Shown here: piece by piece, positions 35,190 to 44,418 of the stretch | How the letters are laid out: the number at the start of each line of letters is the position of its first letter | How positions within the stretch are numbered: position 1 is the stretch's first letter | Assembly (NCBI GenBank): GCA_016869215.1 | Contig: VGEP01000025.1 | Coordinates: forward strand, 1 to 64,000 | Direction of reading: 5' to 3' | Length of the DNA stretch: 64,000 bases | Origin: Alphaproteobacteria bacterium | GTDB lineage: Bacteria; Pseudomonadota; Alphaproteobacteria; Rhizobiales; Xanthobacteraceae | Made by a program: the position numbers and the translations under genes | Notes under the pieces: model-generated | Databases searched by the model: none | Told to the model about the DNA's origin: nothing | Seen by the model: the letters and a program-made list of their open reading frames with translations, nothing else

Positions 35190-35615
35190 ATGATCATCGG
35201 CTTCAGCCATGTCTCCATCGCGGTGCCTGACCTCGAAGCCGCCGCGAAGCAGCTTGAGGCGCGCTACGGCCTCAAGGCCGGGCCTGTGATGGTCAACGCC
35301 GAGCAGGGCGTCCGGCTTGCCTACGTCGAGGTCGGTGCCGCCCGCATCGAGCTGATGCAGCCGACGCGGCCGGACACGCCGGTCGGCAAGTTCCTCGAGC
35401 GCAATCCCAAGGGCGGCATCCACCATTTCTCGCTGGCGGTGGACGACATGAACGCCGCCACCCAATCGCTGCGCGAGAACGGCGTGCGGGTGCTCGGCGA
35501 CGGCAGGCCGCAACTGAATGTCGCGGGCGAGCGCATCGCCTTCGTCCACCCAGCCGACTTTCTTGGTGCGCTGGTGGAGCTTGAGGAGCACAAGCCGCCG
35601 TCAAAGCCGCGTTAG
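35190..35615 (+). CDS. Methylmalonyl-CoA epimerase-like VOC protein
   Basis: A 141-residue vicinal-oxygen-chelate protein with two beta-alpha-beta-beta-beta halves. Metal ligands match the epimerase set: His7 (Phe-Ser-His-Val), Gln/Glu in the first half, His in Gly-Ile-His-His-Phe, and Glu in Val-Glu-Leu-Glu near the end. It interconverts (R)- and (S)-methylmalonyl-CoA in propionate breakdown. Here it follows the CoA-transferase by 9 bases. A related acyl-CoA could also be the substrate. Confidence 0.85.
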   Translation: MIIGFSHVSIAVPDLEAAAKQLEARYGLKAGPVMVNAEQGVRLAYVEVGAARIELMQPTRPDTPVGKFLERNPKGGIHHFSLAVDDMNAATQSLRENGVRVLGDGRPQLNVAGERIAFVHPADFLGALVELEEHKPPSKPR

Positions 35616-36038
35616 CTGCAACTCCTGCCGCAGCAGCGCGAGCAGCTGCTGCCGCGCGGCGTCGGAATAATCCTTCGGCGGCACCGCGCCCCACACCGGC
35701 TTGGGCCAGGCGGGATCGCTGCGCGTGCGCGCAATGACATGAACGTGCAGCTGCGGCACCACGTTGCCGAGCGCCGCGACGTTGATCTTGTCGCAGCCGG
35801 TGATGGCCTTCAGCACACGGGAGGCCTGCGAAATCTCGCCCATCAATTGCGTCCGCTCGGCCTCCGGCAGGTCGACGATTTCGACGGTCGCCGGCCGCCG
35901 CGGCACCAGCAGCAGCCAGGGATAGTTCGCGTCGTCGATCAGCAGCACGCGGCTGAGCGGCAGGTCGCCCGCGGCGTGCGTGTCGCGTTCGAGCTGGGGA
36001 TGCAGCGTCCAGCCCCGGGAGGCGGTGTCGGCGGTCAT
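35601..36038 (-). CDS. HIT domain protein
   Basis: A 145-residue histidine-triad-superfamily protein. The motif reads Gln-Leu-His-Val-His-Val-Ile: the first His of the usual His-x-His-x-His is Gln, while the second and third are kept. HIT proteins hydrolyse nucleotide conjugates; this variant is common in Alphaproteobacteria and has no assigned substrate. Its 3' end overlaps the convergent epimerase-like gene by 15 bases. Confidence 0.85.
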   Translation of the reverse strand: MTADTASRGWTLHPQLERDTHAAGDLPLSRVLLIDDANYPWLLLVPRRPATVEIVDLPEAERTQLMGEISQASRVLKAITGCDKINVAALGNVVPQLHVHVIARTRSDPAWPKPVWGAVPPKDYSDAARQQLLALLRQELQLTRL

Positions 36039-36114
36039 CGTAACGGTCTCAGATTGCAGGATTTTCCAGCTGCGAAAGAGCGAGGAAAGCTAGCACGCCG
36101 TAAGCCGTCGCGGC

Positions 36115-36143
36115 TTGCTTTCCGCTGCCGTTGGCCCGATATA
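36115..36143 (+). promoter_or_regulatory. Probable promoter of the SRP RNA gene
   Basis: TTGCTT (36115-36120) and GATATA (36138-36143) are 17 bases apart. The -10 element ends seven bases before 36150, the first base of the predicted RNA stem, so spacing and start point agree. Confidence 0.6.
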
Positions 36144-36149
36144 GAAGCC

Positions 36150-36244
36150 GGGAGGTTGGCGGTGGACGAGCCACTCGCCAACCGGGTCAGGTCCGGAAGG
36201 AAGCAGCCCTAACGAGCACGGATCGGGTCGCTCGTCAGCCTCCC
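36150..36244 (+). ncRNA. ffs: Small signal recognition particle RNA (4.5S type)
   Basis: About 95 bases containing the conserved apical core GGTCAGGTCCGGAAGGAAGC at 36185-36204, followed by AGCCCTAA, the hallmark of bacterial SRP RNA domain IV. The ends GGGAGG (36150-36155) and CCTCCC (36239-36244) pair, and the sides fold into one long hairpin. The RNA binds Ffh and targets membrane proteins. It lies upstream of dnaX, as in many Alphaproteobacteria. Confidence 0.95.
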
Positions 36245-36429
36245 ACCTACCAATGGCCTTTCGAGCAATCGCCGAGCCGCCACTCCGAGGTGCGAGCGCG
36301 GCGAGCCTCCAAGGGTGATGGCTCGGACCGTCATCCTGCGAGGCCCGGCTGCCATAGCGCGTCGAAGACGCGCGTGAACGCGCTTATGGCGGCCTCTCAC
36401 CTCAGAACGACGGTCGAACCGCCGCCCCG

Positions 36430-38301
36430 ATGAACGACACCGCCGCTCCGGAACCCACAGCCCAATCCGGCTTCGACCTCGGGCCGGAGCCGGGCGCGGG
36501 TGCGTCGTATCGCGTGCTGGCGCGGAAGTACCGGCCCTCGACCTTCGACGATCTGATCGGCCAGGACGCGATGGTGCGGACGATCTCGAATGCATTCGAG
36601 ACCGGCCGCATCCCGCACGCCTGGATCCTCACCGGCGTGCGGGGCATCGGCAAGACCACGACCGCGCGCATCCTGTCGCGCGCGCTGAACTACGAACTCC
36701 CCGACGGCTCGATCGCCGGCCCCACCATCGCGATGCCCAAGCTCGGCCTGCATTGCCAGGCGATCATGGACAGCCGCCACGTCGACGTATTGGAGATGGA
36801 CGCGGCGTCGCACCGCGGCATCGACGACATCCGCCAGATCACCGACGCTTCGCGATACTCGCCGGTCAGTGCGCGCTTCAAGGTCTACATCCTCGACGAA
36901 GTGCACATGTTGACCGATCAAGCGTTCAACGCCCTGCTCAAGACGCTCGAAGAGCCGCCGGCGCATGTGAAGTTCATCTTCGCCACCACCGAAATCCGCA
37001 AGGTTCCGGTCACGGTCCTGTCGCGCTGCCAGCGTTTCGATCTGCGCCGCATCGACGCCGCAGCGCTGGTCAAGCATCTCGGCGGCATCGCCGCCAAGGA
37101 AAGCATCGAGGCCGAGCCGGAGGCGCTTGCTTCCATCGCGCGGGCGGCGGAAGGCTCGGTGCGCGACGCGCTGTCGCTGTTCGACCAGGCCATCGCGCAC
37201 GCTGCCGGACCGGTTCGCGCGCAAGACGTGCGCGACATGCTGGGCCTTGCCGACCGCGCCCGCGTCATCGACCTGTTCGAGGCGCTGATGAAGGGCGACG
37301 TCGCCTCGGCCCTCAAGGAGCTGCGCGAGCAATACGACATCGGCGCCGATCCGGCGGTGGTGCTGGCCGATCTCGCCGAGTTCACGCATTTCGTGACCCG
37401 CGTAAAGGTGGTGCCGTCGGTCGCCGATGACATTTCGCTGGGCGAGGCCGAGCGCAAGCGTGGGCGCGACTTTGCGACCCGCCTGTCGCATCGCGTGCTG
37501 TCGCGCACCTGGCAGATGCTGCTCAAGGGTGCGTCCGAGGTGCAGGCCGCCAACCGCCCGATTGCGGCGGCCGAGATGGTGCTGGTCCGCATCGCCTATG
37601 CCGCCGACCTGCCGACGCCCGATGAGGCGCTCCGCATGCTCGACGGCAATGGCGATGGCGCGCGGCCGCAAGGCAACGGCGGCGGCACGGCGTCACCGCC
37701 GGGGCCGGCTGCGAGCGCCGCCGCCGCGCCCCGCTTCGAAGCGCCGCGCGCCGCGCCGCGTGCGATGGCCGCTCCCGCTGCCCAGCCTTCAAGCGCGCCG
37801 GTCGCGCGCACCGCCGATGCGCCGGGGATCGCAATCGCAAGCTTCGAGCAACTGGTCGCGCTCGTGGGCGACAAGCGCGACCTCCAGGCCAAGACGGCGC
37901 TGGAGCGCGACGTCCGCCTGGTGCGCTTCGAGGACGGACGGCTGGAGATCGCGCTGGAGCCGAGCGCGTCCAAGGCCCTGGTCAACGACCTATCGCGCAA
38001 GCTGCAGCAATGGACCGGCCGGCGCTGGATGGTGGTGGTGTCGGGCGAGAAGGGCGCGCCGACGCTGAGGTCGCAGGCCGACGCGCGGCAGGCGGAGCTG
38101 GAAACCGGCGTGCGCGCCGATCCGCTGGTGCGCGAGGTGCTGGAACGCTTCCCCGGCGCGGAGATTGTCGGGGTGCGGAGCCCGCGAGATGCGGCGGCCG
38201 AAGCGCCGATGCCGCATCCGGAGGACATGCCCGCCGACGGCCTGCCGCCGGACGACGACGGGTTCGGCGACAACTGGGTGCGCGACGACGGCAACGACTG
38301 A
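36430..38301 (+). CDS. dnaX: DNA polymerase III subunit gamma/tau
   Basis: A 623-residue clamp-loader ATPase. Walker A is Gly-Val-Arg-Gly-Ile-Gly-Lys-Thr-Thr (near 75), Walker B Leu-Asp-Glu-Val-His-Met, the SRC motif Leu-Ser-Arg-Cys-Gln-Arg-Phe-Asp. The four-Cys zinc knuckle normally between them is missing: only one Cys (Leu-Gly-Leu-His-Cys-Gln) remains. A Pro/Ala-rich linker at about 405-470 precedes the tau C-terminal domain. Forms an operon with ybaB and recR. Confidence 0.95.
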   Translation: MNDTAAPEPTAQSGFDLGPEPGAGASYRVLARKYRPSTFDDLIGQDAMVRTISNAFETGRIPHAWILTGVRGIGKTTTARILSRALNYELPDGSIAGPTIAMPKLGLHCQAIMDSRHVDVLEMDAASHRGIDDIRQITDASRYSPVSARFKVYILDEVHMLTDQAFNALLKTLEEPPAHVKFIFATTEIRKVPVTVLSRCQRFDLRRIDAAALVKHLGGIAAKESIEAEPEALASIARAAEGSVRDALSLFDQAIAHAAGPVRAQDVRDMLGLADRARVIDLFEALMKGDVASALKELREQYDIGADPAVVLADLAEFTHFVTRVKVVPSVADDISLGEAERKRGRDFATRLSHRVLSRTWQMLLKGASEVQAANRPIAAAEMVLVRIAYAADLPTPDEALRMLDGNGDGARPQGNGGGTASPPGPAASAAAAPRFEAPRAAPRAMAAPAAQPSSAPVARTADAPGIAIASFEQLVALVGDKRDLQAKTALERDVRLVRFEDGRLEIALEPSASKALVNDLSRKLQQWTGRRWMVVVSGEKGAPTLRSQADARQAELETGVRADPLVREVLERFPGAEIVGVRSPRDAAAEAPMPHPEDMPADGLPPDDDGFGDNWVRDDGND

Positions 38302-38326
38302 CGGGAACAAGCAGGAACAGGGTTCG

Positions 38327-38650
38327 ATGGCGGACTTTATGGGCATGATGAAGCAGGCCGCGCAGCTCCAGGCCAAGATGCAGGAGATGCAGGCCGAGCT
38401 TGATCGCACCGAGGTCGAAGGCACGGCCGGCGGCGGCATGGTGAGCGTGACGCTCACCGCCAAGGGTGAGCTAAAGGGCGTCAAGTTCGACGAGTCGCTG
38501 ATGAAGCCCGGCGAGAAGGAAATTCTGGAAGACCTGCTGGTCGCGGCCCATGCCGACGCGCGGCGCAAGGCGGAGGCCGTGATGCAGGACAAGATGAAGA
38601 GCCTCACCGGCGGGTTGCAATTGCCGCCGGGGATGAAGCTGCCGTTTTAG
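38327..38650 (+). CDS. YbaB/EbfC family nucleoid-associated protein
   Basis: A 107-residue DNA-binding protein of the YbaB/EbfC family. It begins Met-Ala-Asp-Phe-Met-Gly-Met-Met-Lys-Gln and has the long amphipathic helix with Gln/Lys/Met repeats, then a short beta-sheet. The start at 38327 is the family start; the frame is open upstream only within dnaX. It lies 25 bases after dnaX and 48 before recR, the classic dnaX-ybaB-recR order. Confidence 0.95.
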   Translation: MADFMGMMKQAAQLQAKMQEMQAELDRTEVEGTAGGGMVSVTLTAKGELKGVKFDESLMKPGEKEILEDLLVAAHADARRKAEAVMQDKMKSLTGGLQLPPGMKLPF

Positions 38651-38698
38651 TGCGCCGGTTGCCTGCCGCACGCGCCGCGAATCGGCCAGACTGACTCC

Positions 38699-39304
38699 AT
38701 GCCGCGATCCACAGCCGGACCCGAGATCGAGCGCCTGATCCAGTTGCTCGCGCGCCTGCCGGGCCTAGGTCCCCGTTCGGCGCGGCGCGCGGCGCTGCAC
38801 CTGATCAAGAAGCGCGAGCCTTTGATGGCGCCGCTCACCGCCGCGCTGCAGGCGGCCATCGACAAGATCGAGGTCTGCAAAACCTGCGGCAACATCGACT
38901 CGCAGAACCCCTGCACGGTCTGCACCGATCCGCGCCGCGACCCGTCGGTGATCGTGACGGTGGCCGACGTCGCCGACCTCTGGGCGCTGGAGCGCGCCGC
39001 CGTGCTGAATGCGCGCTACCATGTGCTCGGCGGGACGCTGTCGCCGCTCGACGGCGTCGGACCGGACGACCTGACCATCGACTCGCTCGTCTCGCGCGCA
39101 CACGATCCGGCGGTGACGGAAGTCATCCTTGCGCTCAACGCCACGGTCGACGGCCAGACCACGGCGCACTACATCACCGACCTGCTGCGCGACGCGAACG
39201 TGAGTGTGACGCGGCTCGCGCACGGCGTGCCGGTCGGCGGCGAGCTCGACTATCTCGACGAGGGCACGCTGTCGGCGGCGATCCGGAGCCGGACGCCGCT
39301 GTAG
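38699..39304 (+). CDS. recR: Recombination mediator RecR
   Basis: A 201-residue RecR that helps RecF/RecO load RecA at gaps. The helix-hairpin-helix N-terminus has Leu-Pro-Gly-Leu-Gly-Pro-Arg-Ser-Ala. The zinc finger is Cys60-x2-Cys63-x8-Cys72-x2-Cys75. The Toprim domain and a Walker-like C-terminal segment follow. Complete and of standard length. It converges with the AmpG-like gene across a hairpin repeat block. Confidence 0.96.
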   Translation: MPRSTAGPEIERLIQLLARLPGLGPRSARRAALHLIKKREPLMAPLTAALQAAIDKIEVCKTCGNIDSQNPCTVCTDPRRDPSVIVTVADVADLWALERAAVLNARYHVLGGTLSPLDGVGPDDLTIDSLVSRAHDPAVTEVILALNATVDGQTTAHYITDLLRDANVSVTRLAHGVPVGGELDYLDEGTLSAAIRSRTPL

Positions 39305-39337
39305 AATCTTGCCGCGAGTTCCGGCCGACGTTGCTGT

Positions 39338-39483
39338 GCCCTCTCCCCTTGAGGGAGAGGGCCGTCGCAGCAGCTCAGCATTAAGAATGGGTGAGGGGGC
39401 AGGACCGCTCGTAAGGCCGTACCCCTCACCCATTCGAATTTGCCGGAATGTTTGAGTGGCCCTCTCCCTCAAGGGGAGAGGGC
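39338..39483. repeat. Nested inverted repeat block between recR and the AmpG-like gene
   Basis: A 25-base unit at 39338-39362, itself a hairpin (GCCCTCTCCC...GGGAGAGGGC), recurs as its exact reverse complement at 39459-39483. Inside, a 14-base perfect pair (39385-39398 with 39422-39435, GAATGGGTGAGGGG type) forms a second stem. The block fills most of the convergent gap and could end transcription from both sides. Confidence 0.85.
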
Positions 39484-39514
39484 GCATTAATGCGCGCCGC
39501 GTTCGGGGCGGCGC

Positions 39515-40891
39515 TCAATCGTCCGCTTTCACACCGGCCTTCGGCTCCAGCCCCTTGAAGTGCCCGCGCACCTGGAGCCACCACAAGAGCAGCATGCTGG
39601 GAATCGCCGCCGCCGCGCTGAACACGAAGAACAGAGCCCAGCCGGTTTCTTTTGCGAGGAAGCCCGACGTCGCCGACAGGTACGTCCGGCCGACCGCGGC
39701 GAGCGCGGTCAGCAGCGCGAACTGCGTCGCCGTGTGCAGCGGCGATTTGCAGAGCGACGACAGATAAGCAACGAAAATCACCGTGCCGATGGCGCCGGTG
39801 AAATTCTCGGCCGTGATCGACACCGCCAGCGCCCAGTGGTTCAGGCCCATATAGGCCTGCCAGGTGAACACCAGGTTCGACGACATTTGCAGGAACGCGC
39901 CGAGCCACAGGCAGGTCACGAGCGGGTAAGCGCGCGCGACGAAGCCGCCCGCGAAACCGCCGATCAAAGTGGCCGCGAGGCCCAGGCCCTTGACGATGTT
40001 GGCGTAGTCGGTGCGGGTGAAGCCCAGATCGATCACGAACGGCGCGGTCATGGTGCCCGCGAACGCGTCGCAGAACTTGTAGAGCACGACGAAGGCCAGA
40101 ACGATCACGGCCATGTCGCGGGTGAGGAACTCCGAAAACGCGCCATAGGCCGCGACCGCGACGCGCTTGACCGGATTGTCCTTGGCGTGGGCGGCATGCT
40201 CGGCGGCGGCCTCCGCCGAGCGCGCCGGCTCGCGCGCCAGCAGCGTGGTCGCCATGCCGATCAGGACCAAGCCGGCCATCGCGGCATAGCCGAACGACCA
40301 GGCCGCGTCCTTGCCGGTTCCGAGCGCCTCGAAGCCGGAGACGATGTAGAGCGCGCCCGCGGTCGAGACCAGCATGCCGATTCGGTACGCGGCCACGTAG
40401 GACGCCATCCCGGCGGCCTGTTCCGTGGTGTCGAGGCTCTCGACGCGGAAGGCGTCGATCAGGATGTCCTGCGTCGCCGATGCGATGGCGACCAGCAGCG
40501 CCGCGCCCGCGACCACCGTCAGCGGCGAGAACTTCGGGTTGCTCGCGGCGAGGATGAGAATCGCCGCCATCAGCAGGACCTGCGACAGCATCAGCCAGCC
40601 GCGGCGGCGGCCGAGCAGCCGCGTCAGCACCGGCACGTCGAGCGCGTCGACCACAGGCGCCCACAGGAACTTGATGGTGTAAGGCGTGCCGACCAGCGCG
40701 AACAGGCCGATGGTGCCGAGATCGACGCCGACCTCGCGCATCCACACCAGCAGCGTCGAACCCGACAGCGCCAGCGGCAGGCCGGACGCGAAGCCCAGGA
40801 ACAGGACGATGAGCACGCGCGGCTTGAGGTAGATCGCGAACGCCTCGCGCCAGGAGGGCGAGGCGGCGGTCGGCTCAGTGGTGACTGTCAT
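39515..40891 (-). CDS. AmpG-like muropeptide MFS permease
   Basis: A 458-residue polytopic membrane protein of the AmpG/PAT branch of the major facilitator superfamily, about 12-14 helices. The family hallmark Gly-Phe-Ala-Ser-Gly-Leu-Pro-Leu-Ala-Leu is near residue 30, followed by Asp-x-Gly-Thr-Ile-Gly and Lys-Phe-Leu-Trp-Ala-Pro. AmpG imports anhydromuropeptides for cell-wall recycling. The start at 40891 is used, because upstream in-frame sequence is translated repeat DNA. Could also be another solute transporter of the family. Confidence 0.88.
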   Translation of the reverse strand: MTVTTEPTAASPSWREAFAIYLKPRVLIVLFLGFASGLPLALSGSTLLVWMREVGVDLGTIGLFALVGTPYTIKFLWAPVVDALDVPVLTRLLGRRRGWLMLSQVLLMAAILILAASNPKFSPLTVVAGAALLVAIASATQDILIDAFRVESLDTTEQAAGMASYVAAYRIGMLVSTAGALYIVSGFEALGTGKDAAWSFGYAAMAGLVLIGMATTLLAREPARSAEAAAEHAAHAKDNPVKRVAVAAYGAFSEFLTRDMAVIVLAFVVLYKFCDAFAGTMTAPFVIDLGFTRTDYANIVKGLGLAATLIGGFAGGFVARAYPLVTCLWLGAFLQMSSNLVFTWQAYMGLNHWALAVSITAENFTGAIGTVIFVAYLSSLCKSPLHTATQFALLTALAAVGRTYLSATSGFLAKETGWALFFVFSAAAAIPSMLLLWWLQVRGHFKGLEPKAGVKADD

Positions 40892-40944
40892 TCGAGGAAA
40901 CTCTTCAAGCTCTGGTGGGAACGCAGCCGCGACTGCGGTGCGCT

Positions 40945-41076
40945 CCCTCTCCCCGCTTGCGGGGAGAGGGTTGGGGTGAGGGGGTGTTTCCAAGAGCCTG
41001 AGCGCTCGGGCTATGGCAACGCCCCCTCACCCGACGCGCTTCGCGCGTCGACCTCTCCCCGCAAGCGGGGAGAGGT
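40945..41076. repeat. Inverted hairpin repeat block upstream of the AmpG-like gene
   Basis: A 26-base hairpin (40945-40970, CCCTCTCCCCGC...) reappears inverted at 41051-41076 with only its two end bases changed. Between them lie a GTGAGGGGG/CCCCCTCAC pair (40976-40984 with 41022-41030) and a small GACGCGC hairpin at 41033-41049. Same general design as the block at 39338-39483. Confidence 0.85.
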
Positions 41077-41184
41077 GAAGACCGCGACGTGCCGCGATTC
41101 AGCCTCATCGAAAATGCTCTCCAGGGATTTCAGCTCTTTGCGTCGGCTTCGTGGTGCATCGTTTCGACGTACTCGGCAAACCGT

Positions 41185-42339
41185 TCACTCTCCCGCCTCG
41201 ATCTTCCGCAGCGGGATCGGCAACGCCTTGCCGCCGTCGTCCGCGTCACCCTCGAACTCAAGCTCTTCGATGCGGCCCGCGCGCTTTTCGATCCGCGTCG
41301 CGGAGGTGACGATGTTGTTGAGGTCGTCGCTCGCCTGCCCGAAGTGCGTCTGAAGCTTGCGCACGCGCTCGCCGAGCAGGCGCACGTCCTTCATCATCAG
41401 GCCGACCTCCTTCTGGATCTGGTCGGCGGCCTCGCGCATCTGCGTGTCCTTCTGGATCTGGCGGACCACCTGGATCGCCAGCATCAGCAACGTCGGCGAC
41501 ACCATCATCACCTGCGCGCGGTAGGCCTTCTGCACCACGTCGTCGAAATTGTCGTGCAGCTCGGCATAGACCGCCTCCGACGGCACGAACATCAGCGCCA
41601 TGTCCTGGGTCTCGCCGGGGATCAGGTATTTGTCCGCGATGTCGTTGATGTGCTTCATCACGTCGGTGCGCACGCGCGCTGCCGCGGCTTTGCGCTCGTC
41701 GTCGCTGCGGCCGTCGCGCATGGCCGTGACGGCTTCGAGCGGAAACTTGGCGTCGATCACCAGCGGCGGCTGGTTCGGCAGCAGAATGGCGCAGTCCGGG
41801 CGCTTGCCGTTCGAGAGCGTGAACTGGAATTCGTACATGCCGGACGGCAGCCCGTCCTGGACGATCGCCTCCATGCGTCCCTGGCCGAAGGCGCCGCGGG
41901 TCTGCTTGTTGGCGAGCACGTCGCGCAGCGAAGTCATCTCGCCGGCAAGCTCGGTCAGGTTCTTCTGGGCGCTGTCGATGACGGCCAGCCGCTCGTTCAG
42001 CTTCTGCAGGTTCTCGGTGGTGTCCTTCTTGCCGGCATCGAGCGTGGTCTGGAGGTTCTGCGAGACCGAGTCGAGCCGGGTTTCGAGCGTGGTCTGAAGA
42101 TTCTGTGACACCGAATCGAGCCGGGTGTTGATCGAGGTCTGGAACTGAATCTGGTGCTTTGCCAGCAACTCGCCCATTTGCTGGACGCGCGCGCCAAGTT
42201 CCACAATCCGCTGCTCGGCATCGGCCGATGCGGCGACATCGCCGTCGCCACGGCCCCGAGCGCGGGCGACGTAGATCGCCAGCGCGGCGATGGCGAGGCC
42301 GACGGCAAGGCCCAAGGCGACGAGAAGCGCGGTTTCCAT
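41185..42339 (-). CDS. rmuC: DNA recombination protein RmuC
   Basis: A 384-residue RmuC family protein: one N-terminal membrane helix (about 4-24), a coiled-coil stalk (about 35-150) and the PD-(D/E)XK-like RmuC domain (about 160-330; '[24 protein letters not shown]'). It limits rearrangements at inverted repeats in E. coli. The stalk contains a 15-residue tandem repeat ([10 protein letters not shown]...). Divergent from def. Confidence 0.92.
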   Translation of the reverse strand: METALLVALGLAVGLAIAALAIYVARARGRGDGDVAASADAEQRIVELGARVQQMGELLAKHQIQFQTSINTRLDSVSQNLQTTLETRLDSVSQNLQTTLDAGKKDTTENLQKLNERLAVIDSAQKNLTELAGEMTSLRDVLANKQTRGAFGQGRMEAIVQDGLPSGMYEFQFTLSNGKRPDCAILLPNQPPLVIDAKFPLEAVTAMRDGRSDDERKAAAARVRTDVMKHINDIADKYLIPGETQDMALMFVPSEAVYAELHDNFDDVVQKAYRAQVMMVSPTLLMLAIQVVRQIQKDTQMREAADQIQKEVGLMMKDVRLLGERVRKLQTHFGQASDDLNNIVTSATRIEKRAGRIEELEFEGDADDGGKALPIPLRKIEAGE

Positions 42340-42432
42340 CCGAGGCTTCTAGCGCGATTCTTGGGCGGAACGAAGGACGAACAATTGACCCGCAACAATC
42401 GACCCCTTACATCGCCGCCAAAGGTTCGAACC

Positions 42433-42963
42433 ATGGCGCTGCGGGACATCATCATTTTGCCGGACAAGCGGCTGCGGCTGGTTTCCAAGCCGGTCGCCAA
42501 GGTAGACGCGTCCGTCCGCAAGCTGATCGAGGACATGTTCGAGACCATGTACGACGCGCCGGGGATCGGGCTTGCCGCCATCCAGGTCGGCGAGCCGAAG
42601 CGGATCGTCACCGTCGACCTCGCCAAGAAGGACGAGCCGCGGGAGCCGCAGGTGTTCATCAATCCCGAGGTGATCGCGCACTCCGAGGAGAAGAAGGTCC
42701 ACGAGGAAGGCTGCCTGTCGATCCCCGAATACTACGAGGAGGTCGAGCGCCCGGCCGAGGTCACGGTCCGCTATCTCGACATCGAAGGCAAGCAACAGGA
42801 GATCGCGGCCAAGGGTCTGCTCGCGACCTGCCTCCAGCACGAGATCGACCATCTCAACGGCGTCTTGTTCATCGACCACATTTCCAAGCTCAAGCGCGAC
42901 CGGGTCGTCAAGAAGTTCGCCAAGGCCGCGAAGCTCGCATCCGAGAAACGCGCAGCGGAATAG
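42433..42963 (+). CDS. def: Peptide deformylase
   Basis: A 176-residue iron/zinc enzyme that removes the formyl group from new proteins. All three motifs are present: Gly-Ile-Gly-Leu-Ala-Ala-Ile-Gln (44-51), Glu-Gly-Cys-Leu-Ser-Ile-Pro, and Gln-His-Glu-Ile-Asp-His-Leu-Asn-Gly. The start at 42433 is the family start. It is followed by fmt, so the two enzymes of the formylation cycle are co-encoded. Confidence 0.97.
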   Translation: MALRDIIILPDKRLRLVSKPVAKVDASVRKLIEDMFETMYDAPGIGLAAIQVGEPKRIVTVDLAKKDEPREPQVFINPEVIAHSEEKKVHEEGCLSIPEYYEEVERPAEVTVRYLDIEGKQQEIAAKGLLATCLQHEIDHLNGVLFIDHISKLKRDRVVKKFAKAAKLASEKRAAE

Positions 42964-42989
42964 CCGCGGCGGAAAGGCGGGCGGACCGA

Positions 42990-43916
42990 ATGTCGTTGCG
43001 CCTCGTTTTCATGGGCACGCCCGATTTCGCGGTGCCGACGCTGCGCGAGCTCGCCGCGCGCGGCCACGCGATCGCTGCCGTCTATACGCGCGCGCCGAAG
43101 CCCGCAGGCCGCCGCGGGCTGGAGCTGACGCCGTCGCCCGTGGAGCGCGAGGCGCGCCAGCTCGGATTCCCGGTGTTCACGCCGGCGTCGCTGCGTGGCG
43201 AGGACGTTCAGGCGCAATTCGCGGCGCACGCCGCCGATGCTGCGGTGGTGGTGGCCTACGGGCTGATCCTGCCGAAGCCGGTGCTCGATGCGCCCAGGCA
43301 CGGCTGCTTCAACCTGCACGCCTCGCTGCTGCCGCGCTGGCGCGGCGCCGCGCCCATCAATCGCGCGATCATGGCGGGCGATGCCGAGACCGGCGTTGCG
43401 GTGATGAAGATGGAGGAGGGGCTCGACACCGGTCCGACGGCGGCGGTCGTGCGCGTGCCCATCATGCCCGACATGACCGCGGGCCAGTTGCACGATGCGC
43501 TGGCGCAGCTCGGTGCGCCGCTGATGGCCGATGCCATGGCCGCACTGGAGCGCGGCGAACTGCACATCACGCCGCAGCCGGCGGAGGGCGTCACCTATGC
43601 CGCCAAGATCGACAAGGCCGAGACGCGCATCGACTGGTCGAAGCCCTGGAAAGAGGTGCACGACCGCATTCGCGGCCTGTCGCCGTTTCCGGGCGCGTGG
43701 TGCGAGCTGCCGGGTGCGGGGCGGGTCAAGCTGCTTCGCTCGACGCAAGGCGAGGGCTCGGGCGCGCCGGGCACGGCGCTCGACGGCAACCTGACGATCG
43801 CGTGCGGTGCGGGCGCGGTCCGCATCGTCGAATTGCAGAAGGCCGGCGGACGTCCGATGCGCGCAGAGGAATTCCTGCGCGGCACGCCGGTCGCGCCCGG
43901 CTTCAGGCTCGCATGA
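42990..43916 (+). CDS. fmt: Methionyl-tRNA formyltransferase
   Basis: A 308-residue enzyme that formylates initiator Met-tRNA with 10-formyl-THF. Visible: N-terminal Phe-Met-Gly-Thr-Pro-Asp-Phe-Ala, the catalytic [12 protein letters not shown] (Asn, His), and the C-terminal tRNA-binding domain from about 205. It starts 26 bases after def, and its stop overlaps an acetyltransferase start. Confidence 0.97.
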   Translation: MSLRLVFMGTPDFAVPTLRELAARGHAIAAVYTRAPKPAGRRGLELTPSPVEREARQLGFPVFTPASLRGEDVQAQFAAHAADAAVVVAYGLILPKPVLDAPRHGCFNLHASLLPRWRGAAPINRAIMAGDAETGVAVMKMEEGLDTGPTAAVVRVPIMPDMTAGQLHDALAQLGAPLMADAMAALERGELHITPQPAEGVTYAAKIDKAETRIDWSKPWKEVHDRIRGLSPFPGAWCELPGAGRVKLLRSTQGEGSGAPGTALDGNLTIACGAGAVRIVELQKAGGRPMRAEEFLRGTPVAPGFRLA

Positions 43917-44413
43917 GCCGAGCGGGATGCCGCAAGGAACGGGACGACGACGCGGGCGCGATCCGTGCCGTGCTCGAAGCGGCCTTCGGCGGGACGACCG
44001 AGGCCGATCTGGTCGAAGCGCTGCGCGCCGACGGCGACCTCGTTCTGGGTTGGGTCTACGAGGATGCCGCGGAAGTGCTCGGCTATGTGGCCTATTCTCG
44101 CGTCGAGGTGTTTCGCGATGCGCGCACTGCCGTTGCGGCTGTGGGGCTCGCGCCGCTGGCCGTGGTCCCCGACCTTCAAGGCGAGGGGATCGGGTCGTTT
44201 CTGGTGATCAGCAGTCTCGGGCTGCTCAAGCAGGAGAACGAAAGCCTCGTGTTCGTCCTCGGCGATCCGGCCTACTACAGTCGGTTCAATTTCGCGGTGG
44301 TAGACGGCTATGTGTCGCGCTACGCCGGTCCCTATTTCCAGGCGCTCAGGCTGTCGCCGGATGCGCCGGATGCGGGCCGCGTGAAATACGCCAAGGCCTT
44401 CGACAAGCTATGA
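43913..44413 (+). CDS. GNAT family N-acetyltransferase
   Basis: A 166-residue acetyl-CoA-dependent acyltransferase of the YhbS-like group. The acetyl-CoA loop is Pro-Asp-Leu-Gln-Gly-Glu-Gly-Ile-Gly near residue 85, followed by the '[13 protein letters not shown]' segment typical of YhbS. The ATG overlaps the fmt stop (ATGA), so it is coupled to fmt. Substrate unknown. Confidence 0.85.
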   Translation: MSRAGCRKERDDDAGAIRAVLEAAFGGTTEADLVEALRADGDLVLGWVYEDAAEVLGYVAYSRVEVFRDARTAVAAVGLAPLAVVPDLQGEGIGSFLVISSLGLLKQENESLVFVLGDPAYYSRFNFAVVDGYVSRYAGPYFQALRLSPDAPDAGRVKYAKAFDKL

Positions 44414-44418
44414 GCCGC

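Noticed and set aside
40892-40993. N-terminal extension of the AmpG-like protein
   Set aside because: The added residues are translated repeat DNA (a Pro-His-Pro-Asn-Pro-Leu-Pro pattern), a known source of false starts in such genomes.
39338-41076. Possible CRISPR array
   Set aside because: Units are inverted and self-complementary, not regularly spaced direct repeats, and no cas genes are near.
42415-42432. GGTTCGAACC near def as a tRNA T-arm
   Set aside because: No acceptor or anticodon stems surround it; it is a chance palindrome in the def leader.
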